From Photobacterium sanguinicancri (GTDB lineage: Bacteria > Pseudomonadota > Gammaproteobacteria > Enterobacterales > Vibrionaceae): 41,331 nucleotides of DNA. The stretch lies in assembly GCF_002265265.1 (NCBI RefSeq), contig NZ_NOIF01000022.1:1-41331 (forward strand). Reading direction: 5' to 3'. Numbering within the stretch: the stretch's first letter is position 1; each line of letters starts with the position of its first letter. Positions 6,883 through 15,103 of this stretch are shown here, one piece after another. The translations under genes and the position numbers were made by a program. The notes under the pieces were generated by a model. It saw nothing but the letters and a program-made list of their open reading frames with translations. It had not been told where the DNA came from and ran no database searches.

Positions 6883-8814
6883 TTAACGGAGTTTTTCACT
6901 CAAACCGTATTTATCGATTTTGCGCCACAGCGTAGTGCGACCAATAGCGAGTGCTTTTGCCATTTCAGACATCTTGCCATCATAGGTATCCCACGCTTGA
7001 ATAATGGCTTTCTTCTCTAAGGCTTCAAGGGTCAACATGGGTGAATTGTGCTGAGGGTGTCCATCTGCGTTGTGCTTAATATGGTCGGGAATGTCTTTAA
7101 GCTGAATCCGATTGCTACTGCGGTTTAGCAGTAACCGCTCCATGCGGCTTTTTAATTCAGGATCGTTTCCCGGCCACGCAAACGCGAGCAATACATCCAA
7201 TGCCACAGGATCGATCTGAATGTGTACTTGATGCCGTTTTTCGTAATCAGCCAAAAGGCGCTCAATATGTAAGGCGATGTCTTCTTTGCGATTACGTAAC
7301 GGTGATAGCGTGAGTTCATTGTTAGATATCGCATAGTAGAGCTGACGGCCAAACGAGCCTTGTGCGACGTACGCACTAAGATCAGATGAGGTGCTGGTAA
7401 TAAGTTGGAAGTTCACAGGGATTAAGCGTTGGCTATCGCTGCGGCTGACTAATCCGGTTTTTAGTAGCTTCAGTAATACCGATTGCAGCTCTTGATTTAA
7501 GTACTCCACCTTTTCAAGCAACAAAGTGCCACCGTGTGCTAACTCAAATTTAGATGGCAAACCGTTGTCGGCATCAAACCCCAGTATTTCTCGACTCATA
7601 TTATCGCTGCTGAGTGTACGACAGTTAACGGTAATAAAGGGGCCAGCCTTGAATTCACACTCATTGTGAATGGCCATCGCCAGTGATGATTTCCCGACGC
7701 CTTCCTCACCATAGAGTAAAATAGGGGACTTGGACTTCACCGCGCGTTTCGCCACGGTAATTAAGTGTTTCATTTGTTTTGAACGTGCAGGCAAGGTGGC
7801 AAAGGTGTATTTAGCACTGCCGCCAATTTGTTGTTGGGCTAACTCGCGAATTTTGTGAACAGGGTGAATGAATAATAGGGTTGAGCCATCTTGTAACTGA
7901 CTGACCGACAGAATCGCCTCGATAAACTCGCTGTTGACTTCAACGGTGGTCAGCTTGCGATAGGCGTTTTCATGCTGTTCGAAGTAGGTCAAAATATTGG
8001 GCGCAAAGCGAATAATATCAAAGATGTTTTTGTCTATTACATTCAGGGCGCTGATCTGAAAAAGCGTCTCTGCTTGCTGACTTACCATGGTGATGCGCTG
8101 GTTGGCATCCCAGGCTAATAGGCCATCATCCATGCATGCAACCGTCGCATTGTGCATACTGACTAGTCGATTCATATTCTCTTGTTCATACAGCAGTTGC
8201 AGCTGTAGTGAGATTTCTTTTGCGCAAGAGGCCACAATTACACTGTTTTCGCGGCGATATTGGTTGGCGGTTTTTACCAGTGCCATGGTGCCACGAAGTT
8301 TACCGAACGAATCAAAAATGGGTGCGGCACAGGCACCGTAGGGGTGCAGTGAACGATTGAAATGGTTAGCTGCAAATACTTCAGAAGGAAGGTGAGTGTC
8401 TATACATAAGCTAATAGCATTGGTGCCAATTTTGCCTTCCGAAAAAAAACAGCCTTGTACTATGCCCAAGGTCTCTAACTCATCGACTAAATCAGGGTGT
8501 CCGATTCGCTTTACCACACAGCCATTGTCGTCAGTAATGAGCAATACGATAGGCTCGTGATATAGCAGATCAAAGGTATCTTCAACAACAGTGGTAGCAC
8601 ATTGGATAAGGCTTTCATTACGCTTTATTAAAGAGTTGAGGGTAGAGCCAGATGCCACATGCGGTGGAGACCAATGTACAGCGCTGCACTGTTTAACGCA
8701 GCGTTGCCACGAAGCAAAGCATTGCGTTTGTGCAAATTCAGGTGAGACCCAATGGTGTTTATGGAAGAATTCCCAGCAATTTTGGCTGGAATCGATGCAA
8801 TAAGCCGATGGCAT
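6883..8814 (-). CDS. dhaR: DhaR transcriptional activator of the dha operon
   Basis: A 643-residue regulator colinear with E. coli DhaR (639). It has an N-terminal GAF-like sensor region (about 60-200), a PAS-like region (about 210-320), an AAA+ domain and a Fis-type helix-turn-helix at the C-terminus (IGRTTLWRKIDKYGL). The AAA+ domain has Walker A GEEGVGKS and a Walker B-like GGTLLLEKVEYL. The GAFTGA loop that contacts sigma-54 is missing: the stretch between Walker A and B reads GFDADNGLPSKFELAHGG. The same loss is seen in E. coli DhaR, which acts at a sigma-70 promoter with DhaL-ADP as co-activator and DhaK as antagonist. It converges on dhaM, and its own ribosome binding site is weak. The likely targets are the three inverted repeats upstream of dhaK. 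Confidence 0.95.
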   Translation of the reverse strand: MPSAYCIDSSQNCWEFFHKHHWVSPEFAQTQCFASWQRCVKQCSAVHWSPPHVASGSTLNSLIKRNESLIQCATTVVEDTFDLLYHEPIVLLITDDNGCVVKRIGHPDLVDELETLGIVQGCFFSEGKIGTNAISLCIDTHLPSEVFAANHFNRSLHPYGACAAPIFDSFGKLRGTMALVKTANQYRRENSVIVASCAKEISLQLQLLYEQENMNRLVSMHNATVACMDDGLLAWDANQRITMVSQQAETLFQISALNVIDKNIFDIIRFAPNILTYFEQHENAYRKLTTVEVNSEFIEAILSVSQLQDGSTLLFIHPVHKIRELAQQQIGGSAKYTFATLPARSKQMKHLITVAKRAVKSKSPILLYGEEGVGKSSLAMAIHNECEFKAGPFITVNCRTLSSDNMSREILGFDADNGLPSKFELAHGGTLLLEKVEYLNQELQSVLLKLLKTGLVSRSDSQRLIPVNFQLITSTSSDLSAYVAQGSFGRQLYYAISNNELTLSPLRNRKEDIALHIERLLADYEKRHQVHIQIDPVALDVLLAFAWPGNDPELKSRMERLLLNRSSNRIQLKDIPDHIKHNADGHPQHNSPMLTLEALEKKAIIQAWDTYDGKMSEMAKALAIGRTTLWRKIDKYGLSEKLR

Positions 8815-8993
8815 GAAATATATACCAGCAAATAGTAATCGAGTATTTTATCGTGACGATGAACTGCGTAACGTGACCATACTCTCATATGTATTTATGG
8901 GATCTGCTGTAATAACGGTACTGTGTTTATTTATTCAACTTTCGCGGGATATTATGTAATAGTTGCATATTAATCAACAAGGAGGTTGTTTGT

Positions 8994-9644
8994 ATGGATG
9001 CAAATTTGTTAGGTATTTTCGTCACGGTGGCGGTCGCTCATTTTTTAGCTCTGCTTAGTCCAGGGCCTGATTTTGTCATCGTTGTAAAAAGTGCCATTCG
9101 AAATAGCGGGAAAAATGCTTTAGGTGTGGCTTTGGGTATTGCGACTGCAAATGCCGTGTATATCGGCTTGTGTCTAATCGGTGTCGGGTCAATTTTAGCG
9201 GCTTCAGTGCCTATTATGATTACGCTTAAAGTCATCGGTGGTTTGTTTCTTATTTACCTTGCTGTACAAGCAATACGAGCGAGAAAGGGGGGGTATGAAA
9301 ATATTGATGTTGCTGAGTCTCAAATATCCCACCAGACCACGTTTATTCGCGAGTTCAGCGCAGGCTTTATGTCTGGGGTACTAAACCCTAAAAATCTATT
9401 ATTCTATTTGAGTCTTTTCACGGTAGTGCTAACTAACGAGGTAGGTTTTGCTTTTAAGTTAGGTTTAGGTATTTGGATGACATTGGTTGTGTTTATATGG
9501 GATGCCGCCATTATTTCTCTACTTTCGGCCCCAAAAGTCAGGGGGCAGTTTACGCGCATTGCATATTACATAGATAAGGTGACAGGCGTTATGTTGGGGC
9601 TCATTGGTTTTACGATCGTTAAATCGGCACTGATACGACAGTAA
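8994..9644 (+). CDS. LysE/RhtB family amino-acid exporter
   Basis: A 216-residue inner-membrane protein with about six hydrophobic segments and the LysE/RhtB signature LLSPGPDFVIVVKSAIRNSG near the N-terminus, followed by G-x-x-x-A-rich helices and the central motif GFMSGVLNPKNLLFY. Members export amino acids or homoserine lactone-like solutes by proton exchange; the substrate cannot be read from sequence. GGAGG (8981-8985) lies eight bases before the ATG. It is divergent from dhaR with a 179-base gap, but nothing ties it to DHA metabolism. A second, dissimilar LysE-family gene lies at 25652. Confidence 0.88.
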   Translation: MDANLLGIFVTVAVAHFLALLSPGPDFVIVVKSAIRNSGKNALGVALGIATANAVYIGLCLIGVGSILAASVPIMITLKVIGGLFLIYLAVQAIRARKGGYENIDVAESQISHQTTFIREFSAGFMSGVLNPKNLLFYLSLFTVVLTNEVGFAFKLGLGIWMTLVVFIWDAAIISLLSAPKVRGQFTRIAYYIDKVTGVMLGLIGFTIVKSALIRQ

Positions 9645-9893
9645 ATAACCTTGTATTTGGATCTAAGCAATACACACCATTAAGATGATGTTGGGCACTC
9701 GGCGGTTTTGGTCTGACGTTGAGTGTGCTTTGTCAGTGCAGGGTGGGGATTCGTAAGTTGCGGGTGCTATAGTGCACGACAAATTTGAGGCTGATTTCCG
9801 TGATGTCGCTTTTATGTTCGTAGTCATAATGAATAGACTGAACACGATAAATCATTAAAATATAAGTAAATCAATTAATAGAAGTCCTCGCTA

Positions 9894-10226
9894 ATGTCAT
9901 TACCTCCTTGCCCTAATTGCAATTCTGAGTTTGTTTATCAAGATCAAAGTCATCTAGTTTGCCCTGAATGTGCTTATGAATGGAACCCAGTTGAAGAAGC
10001 TGAAAATCAATTTACGGTACATGACGTAAACGGAAATCAGCTGGAGCAAGGTGATAAAATTACATTGGTTAAAGACCTTAAAGTCAAAGGTAGTTCGCTG
10101 AACCTTAAAATAGGTACTAAAGGTGTAATAAAGCGAATTGTTGAAGGCAAGGATCATCAATTAGATTGCAAGCTTGATGGGGCTGGAGAAATATTGGTGA
10201 CGGCAAAATACGTCAAGAAAGCGTAA
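9894..10226 (+). CDS. yjdM: Zinc-ribbon protein YjdM (PhnA family)
   Basis: A 110-residue protein with an N-terminal zinc ribbon made by Cys6-x2-Cys9 (PPCPNC) and Cys23-x2-Cys26 (VCPECAYEW), then an SH3-like C-terminal domain (about 40-110) with DVNGNQLEQGDKITLVKDLKV. Length and order match YjdM/PhnA, a conserved protein whose old name reflects proximity to phosphonate genes in E. coli. PhnA is not itself a demonstrated phosphonoacetate hydrolase, so no reaction is claimed. It stands alone. The sequence before the ATG is AT-rich with a poor ribosome binding site, and its coding DNA is more AT-rich than the dha genes. Confidence 0.88.
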   Translation: MSLPPCPNCNSEFVYQDQSHLVCPECAYEWNPVEEAENQFTVHDVNGNQLEQGDKITLVKDLKVKGSSLNLKIGTKGVIKRIVEGKDHQLDCKLDGAGEILVTAKYVKKA

Positions 10227-10276
10227 GTCTATTAAGCTTGAACCCAAGCGCTTTAACAAAATAACATAGAGGTTCG

Positions 10277-10933
10277 ATGCAAATTTATAAAGATGATGCT
10301 GTCAATTGGCTGTCCACGCTCGCAGATGAGAGCGTTGACCTTCTGATTACAGATCCACCCTATGAATCGTTAGAGAAACATAGAAAAATAGGAACGACCA
10401 CTAGACTTAAAGTTAGTAAATCTTCTAGTAATCAGTGGTTTGGAATATTTCCAAATGAACGCTTTGAAAGTCTATTGGCTGAGATCTATCGCGTTTTAAG
10501 TAAAAATGCGCATTTATATTTATTCTGCGATCAAGAAACAATGTTCCTAATTAAGCCCATAGCAGAACAAGTAGGGTTCAAATTTTGGAAGCCAATTATA
10601 TGGGACAAAGTTTGTATCGGTATGGGGTATCATTACAGAGCCCGTCACGAATATATTCTGTTCTTTGAAAAGGGTAAGCGAAAACTTAATGATTTAAGTA
10701 TCCCTGATATATTGGAGCATAAGAGAGTTTACAGAGGTTACCCAACAGAAAAGCCTGTTGGTTTAATCGAAACCTTAATCTCTCAAAGCTCGACTCAAGG
10801 AGAGTTAGTTGTTGACCCATTTTTTGGTTCAGGGGCTACACTGCTTGCAGCCCAAAATTTAGGTAGACGTTATATGGGCTGCGATATTTCAGATTCTGCT
10901 CATGACCATTTCAAAGCGCGTGTCACACTTTAA
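10277..10933 (+). CDS. Orphan beta-class adenine DNA methyltransferase, phage-like
   Basis: A 218-residue methyltransferase of the N6_N4_Mtase family. The catalytic motif DPPY (residues 26-29) comes first, and the SAM-binding motif DPFFGSGAT is near the C-terminus, with TEKPVGLIETLI between them, the order of beta-class enzymes. DPPY favours N6-adenine over N4-cytosine methylation. There is little room for a target-recognition domain, so it is a minimal enzyme of the kind found in phages and prophages. No restriction gene lies beside it, so it is probably an orphan, possibly left from a phage or mobile element; a phage-type conserved gene occurs at 13528. The recognition sequence cannot be inferred. 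Confidence 0.85.
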   Translation: MQIYKDDAVNWLSTLADESVDLLITDPPYESLEKHRKIGTTTRLKVSKSSSNQWFGIFPNERFESLLAEIYRVLSKNAHLYLFCDQETMFLIKPIAEQVGFKFWKPIIWDKVCIGMGYHYRARHEYILFFEKGKRKLNDLSIPDILEHKRVYRGYPTEKPVGLIETLISQSSTQGELVVDPFFGSGATLLAAQNLGRRYMGCDISDSAHDHFKARVTL

Positions 10934-10962
10934 CGCGTCGTTCTGATTGCTCTATTATTTAT

Positions 10963-10980
10963 CCTGACCTGACCTGACCT
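10963..10980. repeat. CCTGA tandem repeat, 3.6 copies
   Basis: Three full CCTGA units followed by CCT, 30 bases after the methylase stop. Non-coding on present evidence. Confidence 0.7.
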
Positions 10981-11000
10981 AGTTTGGTTTAGTCATTTGT

Positions 11001-11032
11001 ATCCAATAGCCACTTTTCAGCGGCTATTGGAT
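11001..11032. repeat. Perfect 11-bp inverted repeat (hairpin)
   Basis: ATCCAATAGCC and GGCTATTGGAT flank a ten-base loop with no mismatch. No T-run follows on either strand, so it is not a standard terminator. It could be a transcript-stabilising hairpin or a recombination relic downstream of the methylase gene. Confidence 0.6.
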
Positions 11033-11054
11033 GCGGTTATCACTTTATGATTTT

Positions 11055-11195
11055 ATGGCTAGTTCGACTGTTCCTTCTAATCTGCATCAGATTACGTTAG
11101 CGGATGCACTTTGGTTCTTACAGCATTCCTTTCCTGAACAAACAGCCGAGTTAATGCGTGTGGCAGATTACCAATGTCGTTGGCTAGCAAAATGA
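11055..11195 (+). pseudogene. 46-aa ORF, probable gene remnant
   Basis: An ATG-to-TGA frame of 46 residues ending AELMRVADYQCRWLAK. The peptide is hydrophilic and helix-forming and reads like part of a real protein, but there is no ribosome binding site and the surrounding sequence looks degenerate. I do not recognise the parent family. It may instead be a short real gene. Confidence 0.25.
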
Positions 11196-11399
11196 AACTC
11201 ATAACGTGTTTAAGTGTTTAAGTCTAGGGCCCTAAAACTTAATATTTTATTTGAGGGCCATTCTGACCTTGTCGGTTTAACTAGGACAGCCGTTACCTAT
11301 GAATCAGAAGGCCATATTATCAAGCTGATTCACCGCTTGGCTTGGGTTTGTTTGGTTTAGGCTGGGTAGGCGCTTTGTATTCGAAGGGAAATCGATAAA

Positions 11400-11840
11400 A
11401 TGAACGTTGAATTACGAAATATAAATATAGATAACTTCTACGAGCTTTGTCTGCTTGAAGTCACACCGACTCAAGCCAACCATGTCGATAGTAATGCCGT
11501 TTCTTTGGCTGAAGCTAATTTTATGGAATTCCCTTGGTATCGGGGAATTTACGTAAACAATAAGCCTGTAGGTTTCATCCTCGTAAACGCAGACACAGTA
11601 TCGGGTAAGTTTTCATTGTGGCGGCTAATGTTGGACAAATCTCAGCAGTCTAACGGCTATGGCCGTATGGCTATAACAATGTTAAGTGAAGCATTGCAGC
11701 AAGAGTTTGGTATTTCCAAACTCTACACAAGTGTTGTAACCGGAATCGAAAGCCCAATAAGTTTCTATTTAAATTGTGGGTTTGCTTCAACTGGGGGGTT
11801 GGTGGCGGGGAGAGAAATTGAGTTATGCTTATCTCTTTAG
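11400..11840 (+). CDS. GNAT acetyltransferase, diamine/spermidine type
   Basis: A 146-residue single-domain GNAT. It has the acetyl-CoA loop motif A in WRLMLDKSQQSNGYGRMAI (Q-x-x-G-Y/x-G pattern, about residues 77-95) and a C-terminal YLNCGFASTG segment typical of motif B. The overall form resembles the spermine/spermidine and diamine N-acetyltransferases (BltD/PaiA group), so polyamine acetylation is possible but not shown. It has only a weak upstream AGGGAAA. It is the first of three GNATs in about 2 kb, not clearly in one operon with the others (105-base gap). Confidence 0.78.
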   Translation: MNVELRNINIDNFYELCLLEVTPTQANHVDSNAVSLAEANFMEFPWYRGIYVNNKPVGFILVNADTVSGKFSLWRLMLDKSQQSNGYGRMAITMLSEALQQEFGISKLYTSVVTGIESPISFYLNCGFASTGGLVAGREIELCLSL

Positions 11841-11945
11841 CTCGATACAAAGCTCCTCAATGACAATCACGTAAACTCAGATAATCAATGATCGGAAGGC
11901 ATGCTAGCATGAGAGTTAGGGTGTTGACCGCGTAGAGAATTTATA

Positions 11946-12434
11946 ATGAAAATAGTGAAAGTTGATAGCAGCAATCAGCAGGTATATGCGAACTTATACC
12001 AAGGCTATGCGGCAGAGTTTTCAAAAATTATCGGAGATAAGCCAGATGAAAATGGTTTGTTCGAAATCTATCCGAAGATCGGAAACCGCGTAGCAGGTTA
12101 TTTATTATATATTGATGGTGTCCCTGCGGCTCTTACTGCAATAGAAGAAAAGTCATCTGATGAATTTGAAATTTGTGACTTTTATGTCGTGCCATATTTT
12201 CGGAAAAACAAAGTAGGTAAAATTTTTATCTCTCGTCTTTTTGAACGCCTAAAGGGTGCTTGGGAAATCAAGCAAGTTGCAGGTGCTGATCATGCGGTGA
12301 AATTTTGGCGTGATGTGGTGAGTGACTATACATCGGGCAATTATGTTGAGGATGAGTACCTTGATGATAAGTGGGGTTTAGTTACTCGGCAGTGCTTTAA
12401 TCATCCATCAGCTAGGTTAGGAAGTAATAACTAA
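11946..12434 (+). CDS. GNAT family acetyltransferase
   Basis: A 162-residue single-domain protein with GNAT features: central strand ICDFYVVPYFRKNKVGKIFISRLF (residues 77-100), in which YFRKNKVGK occupies the acetyl-CoA pyrophosphate loop (R-x-x-x-x-G-K), and a shortened C-terminal part with VKFWRDVV. The substrate is unknown. It is followed after one base by the Nudix gene, so the two are almost certainly cotranscribed and may act on the same class of small molecule or clear damaged nucleotides or antibiotics. The coding region is AT-rich like its neighbours. Confidence 0.72.
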   Translation: MKIVKVDSSNQQVYANLYQGYAAEFSKIIGDKPDENGLFEIYPKIGNRVAGYLLYIDGVPAALTAIEEKSSDEFEICDFYVVPYFRKNKVGKIFISRLFERLKGAWEIKQVAGADHAVKFWRDVVSDYTSGNYVEDEYLDDKWGLVTRQCFNHPSARLGSNN

Positions 12435-12435
12435 A

Positions 12436-12840
12436 ATGAAAAAAATAATTGATAAGTTGGCTTGGGTATATATTCGTGATGGTAAGTTGTTAACGGTGAG
12501 GTCGAAAGGCAAAGCGTTGTTCTATTTACCGGGTGGAAAGCGGGAGCAAGGTGAAAGTGATGAGCAAGCATTGGTTCGAGAAATCAATGAAGAGATCTCT
12601 GTCGATTTAGTCTCTGACACCATTAAGTATGTTGATACCTTTACTGCGCAAGCTGATGGTAAAGACGACGGCGTGTTAGTGCAGCTGACCTGTTATACCG
12701 CGGACTATTCTGGCAAGTTGAGTCCAGATGCCGAAATTGAAGAACTGAAATTTGTAGATGCTAACGATGAGGCAATATGTTCACTTGCCACTAAAGTCGC
12801 GATGGATTGGTTAGTGTCTCGTTCACTGATTTCTGAATGA
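12436..12840 (+). CDS. Nudix hydrolase
   Basis: A 134-residue single-domain Nudix protein. The Nudix box lies at about residues 36-58 (GKREQGESDEQALVREINEE followed by ISV) and matches G-x5-E-x7-REU-x-EE-x-G-U except that the last Gly is Ser. The substrate is a nucleoside diphosphate linked to another group, not identifiable from sequence; short forms like this often act as (d)NTP pyrophosphatases. The start codon lies one base after the preceding GNAT stop, indicating an operon. The glutamates that bind metal (REINEE) are intact, so the protein should be active. Confidence 0.85.
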   Translation: MKKIIDKLAWVYIRDGKLLTVRSKGKALFYLPGGKREQGESDEQALVREINEEISVDLVSDTIKYVDTFTAQADGKDDGVLVQLTCYTADYSGKLSPDAEIEELKFVDANDEAICSLATKVAMDWLVSRSLISE

Positions 12841-12899
12841 GTGTAAGTCACAAGAACAAGTGGTTGAAGCGAGTTTAATCATCTGAATAAGGAGAGGGA

Positions 12900-13415
12900 A
12901 TGCAAAAGGATATTGAAACTGAAAGGTTGGTATTGCGGCCTTTTCGCCTAAGCGACAGTGAGCGAGTTGCTGAGTTAGCTGGCGAGAAGGTTATCGCGGA
13001 TATGACGGCCAATATTCCTCATCCTTATGAGCCTGCTATGGCATTCGAGTGGATTCAAACGCACCAAACTCAGTATATTGAAGGTGAAAGCGTGGTTTAC
13101 GCCATCACCTTGAAAGACTGTGACGATATTATTGGGGCTGTCGGTTTTCCGTTATTGGATCATGGTTTAGGTGTCTTAGGTTATTGGCTTGGTGTCCCGT
13201 TTTGGGGGCGGGGAATCGCGTTTGAAGCAGCGGAGGCGTTGGTTGATTTTTATAAATCACATCATGGCCTTACAGAGCTTCATGTTATGCATTTAGCTGA
13301 AAATGAACGGTCTAAATCCGTAATTCGAAAGCTGGGCGTTGGCTATGTAGAAAATATGATGCGACATATGCAAGGGCAAAATCGCGAGATTTGTGTTTAT
13401 AAATCAGTGTTCTAA
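12900..13415 (+). CDS. GNAT acetyltransferase, RimJ/RimL type
   Basis: A 171-residue protein of the RimJ/RimL-like GNAT group. It opens with the typical ETERLVLRPFRLSDSERVAEL and has the acetyl-CoA motif LGVPFWGRGIAFEAAEALVDF (residues about 97-117) and the closing motif NERSKSVIRKLGVGYVE. Relatives acetylate N-terminal amines of ribosomal proteins or small molecules; the target is unknown here. GGAGAGGGA immediately before the ATG is a strong ribosome binding site, so it is translated independently of the Nudix gene 60 bases upstream. Confidence 0.85.
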   Translation: MQKDIETERLVLRPFRLSDSERVAELAGEKVIADMTANIPHPYEPAMAFEWIQTHQTQYIEGESVVYAITLKDCDDIIGAVGFPLLDHGLGVLGYWLGVPFWGRGIAFEAAEALVDFYKSHHGLTELHVMHLAENERSKSVIRKLGVGYVENMMRHMQGQNREICVYKSVF

Positions 13416-13527
13416 CGCAGAGCTGTGGTGACACTATAGCTGGATATTGTGATCGATATACCAGTACCTACGTTTACTAGGGTAACAGTTCGATAAAAAG
13501 AACAACGAATAGTCAGTAGGAGGTGTA

Positions 13528-14001
13528 ATGAACATTTTTATTTTGGACCAAGATATTAAGCAATGTGCGCAGTACCATTGCGATCAGCATGTTGTGAAAA
13601 TGATTTTGGAAAGTGTGCAGATGCTTTGTACTGCGCTGAATAAAAAAGGCTTTGTGACACCCTATAAGTCAACCCATACCAAACACCCTTGCGTGCTGTG
13701 GGTTGAAGCCTCTTATGATAACTTTATTTGGTTACGAGACTTAGCGATAGAGCTGAATAAAGAATACAAATATCGTTATGGAAAAGACACTGACCATAAA
13801 TCAATGGCGGTCTTACCACAGATCGCAGACCTCGTTTTTCCCTCAATAGGGCTAACGCCGTTTCCACAAGCCATGCCTGATATCTACAAAGTGGATGATG
13901 ATCCGATTTTAGCGTACCGCCAATTTTATATGGGCGATAAAGCAAAATTTGCCAAATGGACGAAACGAAGCCCCCCACAATGGTTCGTCATCAATAACTA
14001 A
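13528..14001 (+). CDS. Phage-type conserved protein of unknown function
   Basis: A 157-residue protein with a distinctive block pattern: MNIFILDQD, then CDQHVVKMILESVQML, then STHTKHPCVLWV, then PFPQAMPDIYKVDDD and finally a KWTKRSPPQWF end. I know this pattern from many double-stranded DNA phage genomes and scattered bacterial genomes, where it has no assigned function. The conserved Cys-Asp-x-His and Lys/His residues could make an active site, but that is conjecture. RBS AGGAGG lies six bases before the ATG. With the orphan methylase at 10277 it suggests phage-derived DNA in this accessory stretch. It converges on the LysR gene. Confidence 0.65.
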   Translation: MNIFILDQDIKQCAQYHCDQHVVKMILESVQMLCTALNKKGFVTPYKSTHTKHPCVLWVEASYDNFIWLRDLAIELNKEYKYRYGKDTDHKSMAVLPQIADLVFPSIGLTPFPQAMPDIYKVDDDPILAYRQFYMGDKAKFAKWTKRSPPQWFVINN

Positions 14002-14048
14002 ATATTCTGTTACATTGATGATGGATGATCAATGGCAATGACAGTCTC

Positions 14049-14957
14049 TTAATTGCCTGAAAAGTACTGCTGAGTCAGCTCTTCCATAAAGTTTAATATG
14101 GCTTTTACACGTGGAGACTGGCTTGTTTTACTGGCGTATACCGCATAGATCTTTACATCAGGTGTTACTTTTATATTTGGGGCTATTTGCACTAACTTTC
14201 CTTGTTCGCACAGTGGTCGGCAATAGATTTCGGGTAGTAATGTTACGCCGTAACCATTAGCAATCATGTCTCGAATGAGTAATACATCTTCAAGCTGATT
14301 GGCCTTGTTAAAGGCGATTGGGCGCTGAATGTTATCTTCTTCCGTCATGTAAAGCGTCGCGGGGAAATTCTCTTGTACATGATAGAAGGTGACGTGTTTT
14401 TGCAACATCTCACTGTTTGGGCTTTGTAACTCTGGATTTTCTGCCAAGTATTCTGGGGTGCAAAACCAGAATAATTTTAATTGTGCTAAGGGCTTAGCGT
14501 AAAACCCTGACGGTTTTAAATCACCTAATTGAATGGCGAGATCTAACTTTTCTTCTAATAGGTTGGGGCGGTGAGACACAATCCGCATGCGTAATTGGAT
14601 GTCGGGGTAACGCTGGGTAAACAGGTGTAATTTGGGGGCGAATACTTCACGCGATAAGGCGAATGTGGTGGCGATATTGATTTCACCGACTAGTGATTGT
14701 GATGCGACTTCGTTGCCAACTCGGTCGATGTTATCAAGTAATGGTGTTAGTTGGGTATAGAGTTGCTCACCATCTGAGGTGAGCTTTAAAAACCGACTAT
14801 TGCGTTCTAGTAAACGAATATCTAACACATCTTCTAATCGTGCTAATGATCGACTCACACTTGATTTTTGAATGCCTAATTTAATAGCAGCTTTAGAGAT
14901 ACTGCCTGTTTCGGCAATCGCAATAAAAATAGGGAGATCATTCAGGTTCCAGTTCAC
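14049..14957 (-). CDS. LysR family transcriptional regulator
   Basis: A 302-residue LysR-type regulator: N-terminal winged helix-turn-helix (about 4-62, with IAETGSISKAAIKLGIQKSSVSRSLARLE), linker helix, and periplasmic-binding-protein-like effector domain (about 88-295). It is transcribed away from the MFS/chorismate-lyase-like pair, the classical arrangement for a LysR protein controlling the divergent operon and itself. Two inverted repeats in the 146-base gap are candidate operators. The effector is unknown; if the neighbours make and export a chorismate-derived acid, that compound would be the natural guess. Confidence 0.92.
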   Translation of the reverse strand: MNWNLNDLPIFIAIAETGSISKAAIKLGIQKSSVSRSLARLEDVLDIRLLERNSRFLKLTSDGEQLYTQLTPLLDNIDRVGNEVASQSLVGEINIATTFALSREVFAPKLHLFTQRYPDIQLRMRIVSHRPNLLEEKLDLAIQLGDLKPSGFYAKPLAQLKLFWFCTPEYLAENPELQSPNSEMLQKHVTFYHVQENFPATLYMTEEDNIQRPIAFNKANQLEDVLLIRDMIANGYGVTLLPEIYCRPLCEQGKLVQIAPNIKVTPDVKIYAVYASKTSQSPRVKAILNFMEELTQQYFSGN

Positions 14958-15017
14958 ACGATTACTCTTATATTTCAGGCGAATCCATTTAATAACATAA
15001 ATACACCTATTACCAAA

Positions 15018-15060
15018 ACAACACAGCGTTGTCTTTTTTGAACTAGTTGGCCTTAGCCAA
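15018..15060. promoter_or_regulatory. Two inverted repeats in LysR/MFS intergenic region
   Basis: ACAAC-ACAGC-GTTGT (15018-15032) and TTGGC-CTTA-GCCAA (15047-15060) are perfect short inverted repeats in the divergent promoter region. Either could be the operator of the adjacent LysR regulator; the first has a TTTTTT stretch just to its right. Confidence 0.4.
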
Positions 15061-15103
15061 ACCCATTAACCTTTTTGTCAGTTATCTTCCTTAGGAATAT
15101 TTG

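Larger units (their letters stand above)
10934..11399. other. Gene-poor stretch with small repeats and ORF debris
   Basis: About 465 bases between the methylase and a GNAT gene. It contains a CCTGA tandem repeat, a perfect 11-base inverted repeat and a 46-codon ORF (each listed). A second open frame runs through about 11240-11360 on + (core TYESEGHIIKLIHRLAW) without a clear start. The pattern looks like decayed coding DNA at an insertion boundary; no integron attC site or transposase was identified. Confidence 0.4.

Noticed and set aside
8815-8993. DhaR operator in the dhaR/lysE divergent gap
   Set aside because: No copy of the TTTC-N5-GAAAC repeat was found there, so neither dhaR autoregulation nor control of lysE is supported.
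9663-9845. 60-codon minus-strand ORF between lysE and yjdM
   Set aside because: No ribosome binding site, low-complexity Ser/Thr/Lys composition, and no recognisable motif; judged a chance frame.
10934-14001. Chromosomal integron cassette array
   Set aside because: GNAT and Nudix genes are common integron cargo, but no attC-type inverted core sites recur between genes, and gene spacing varies from 1 to about 110 bases.
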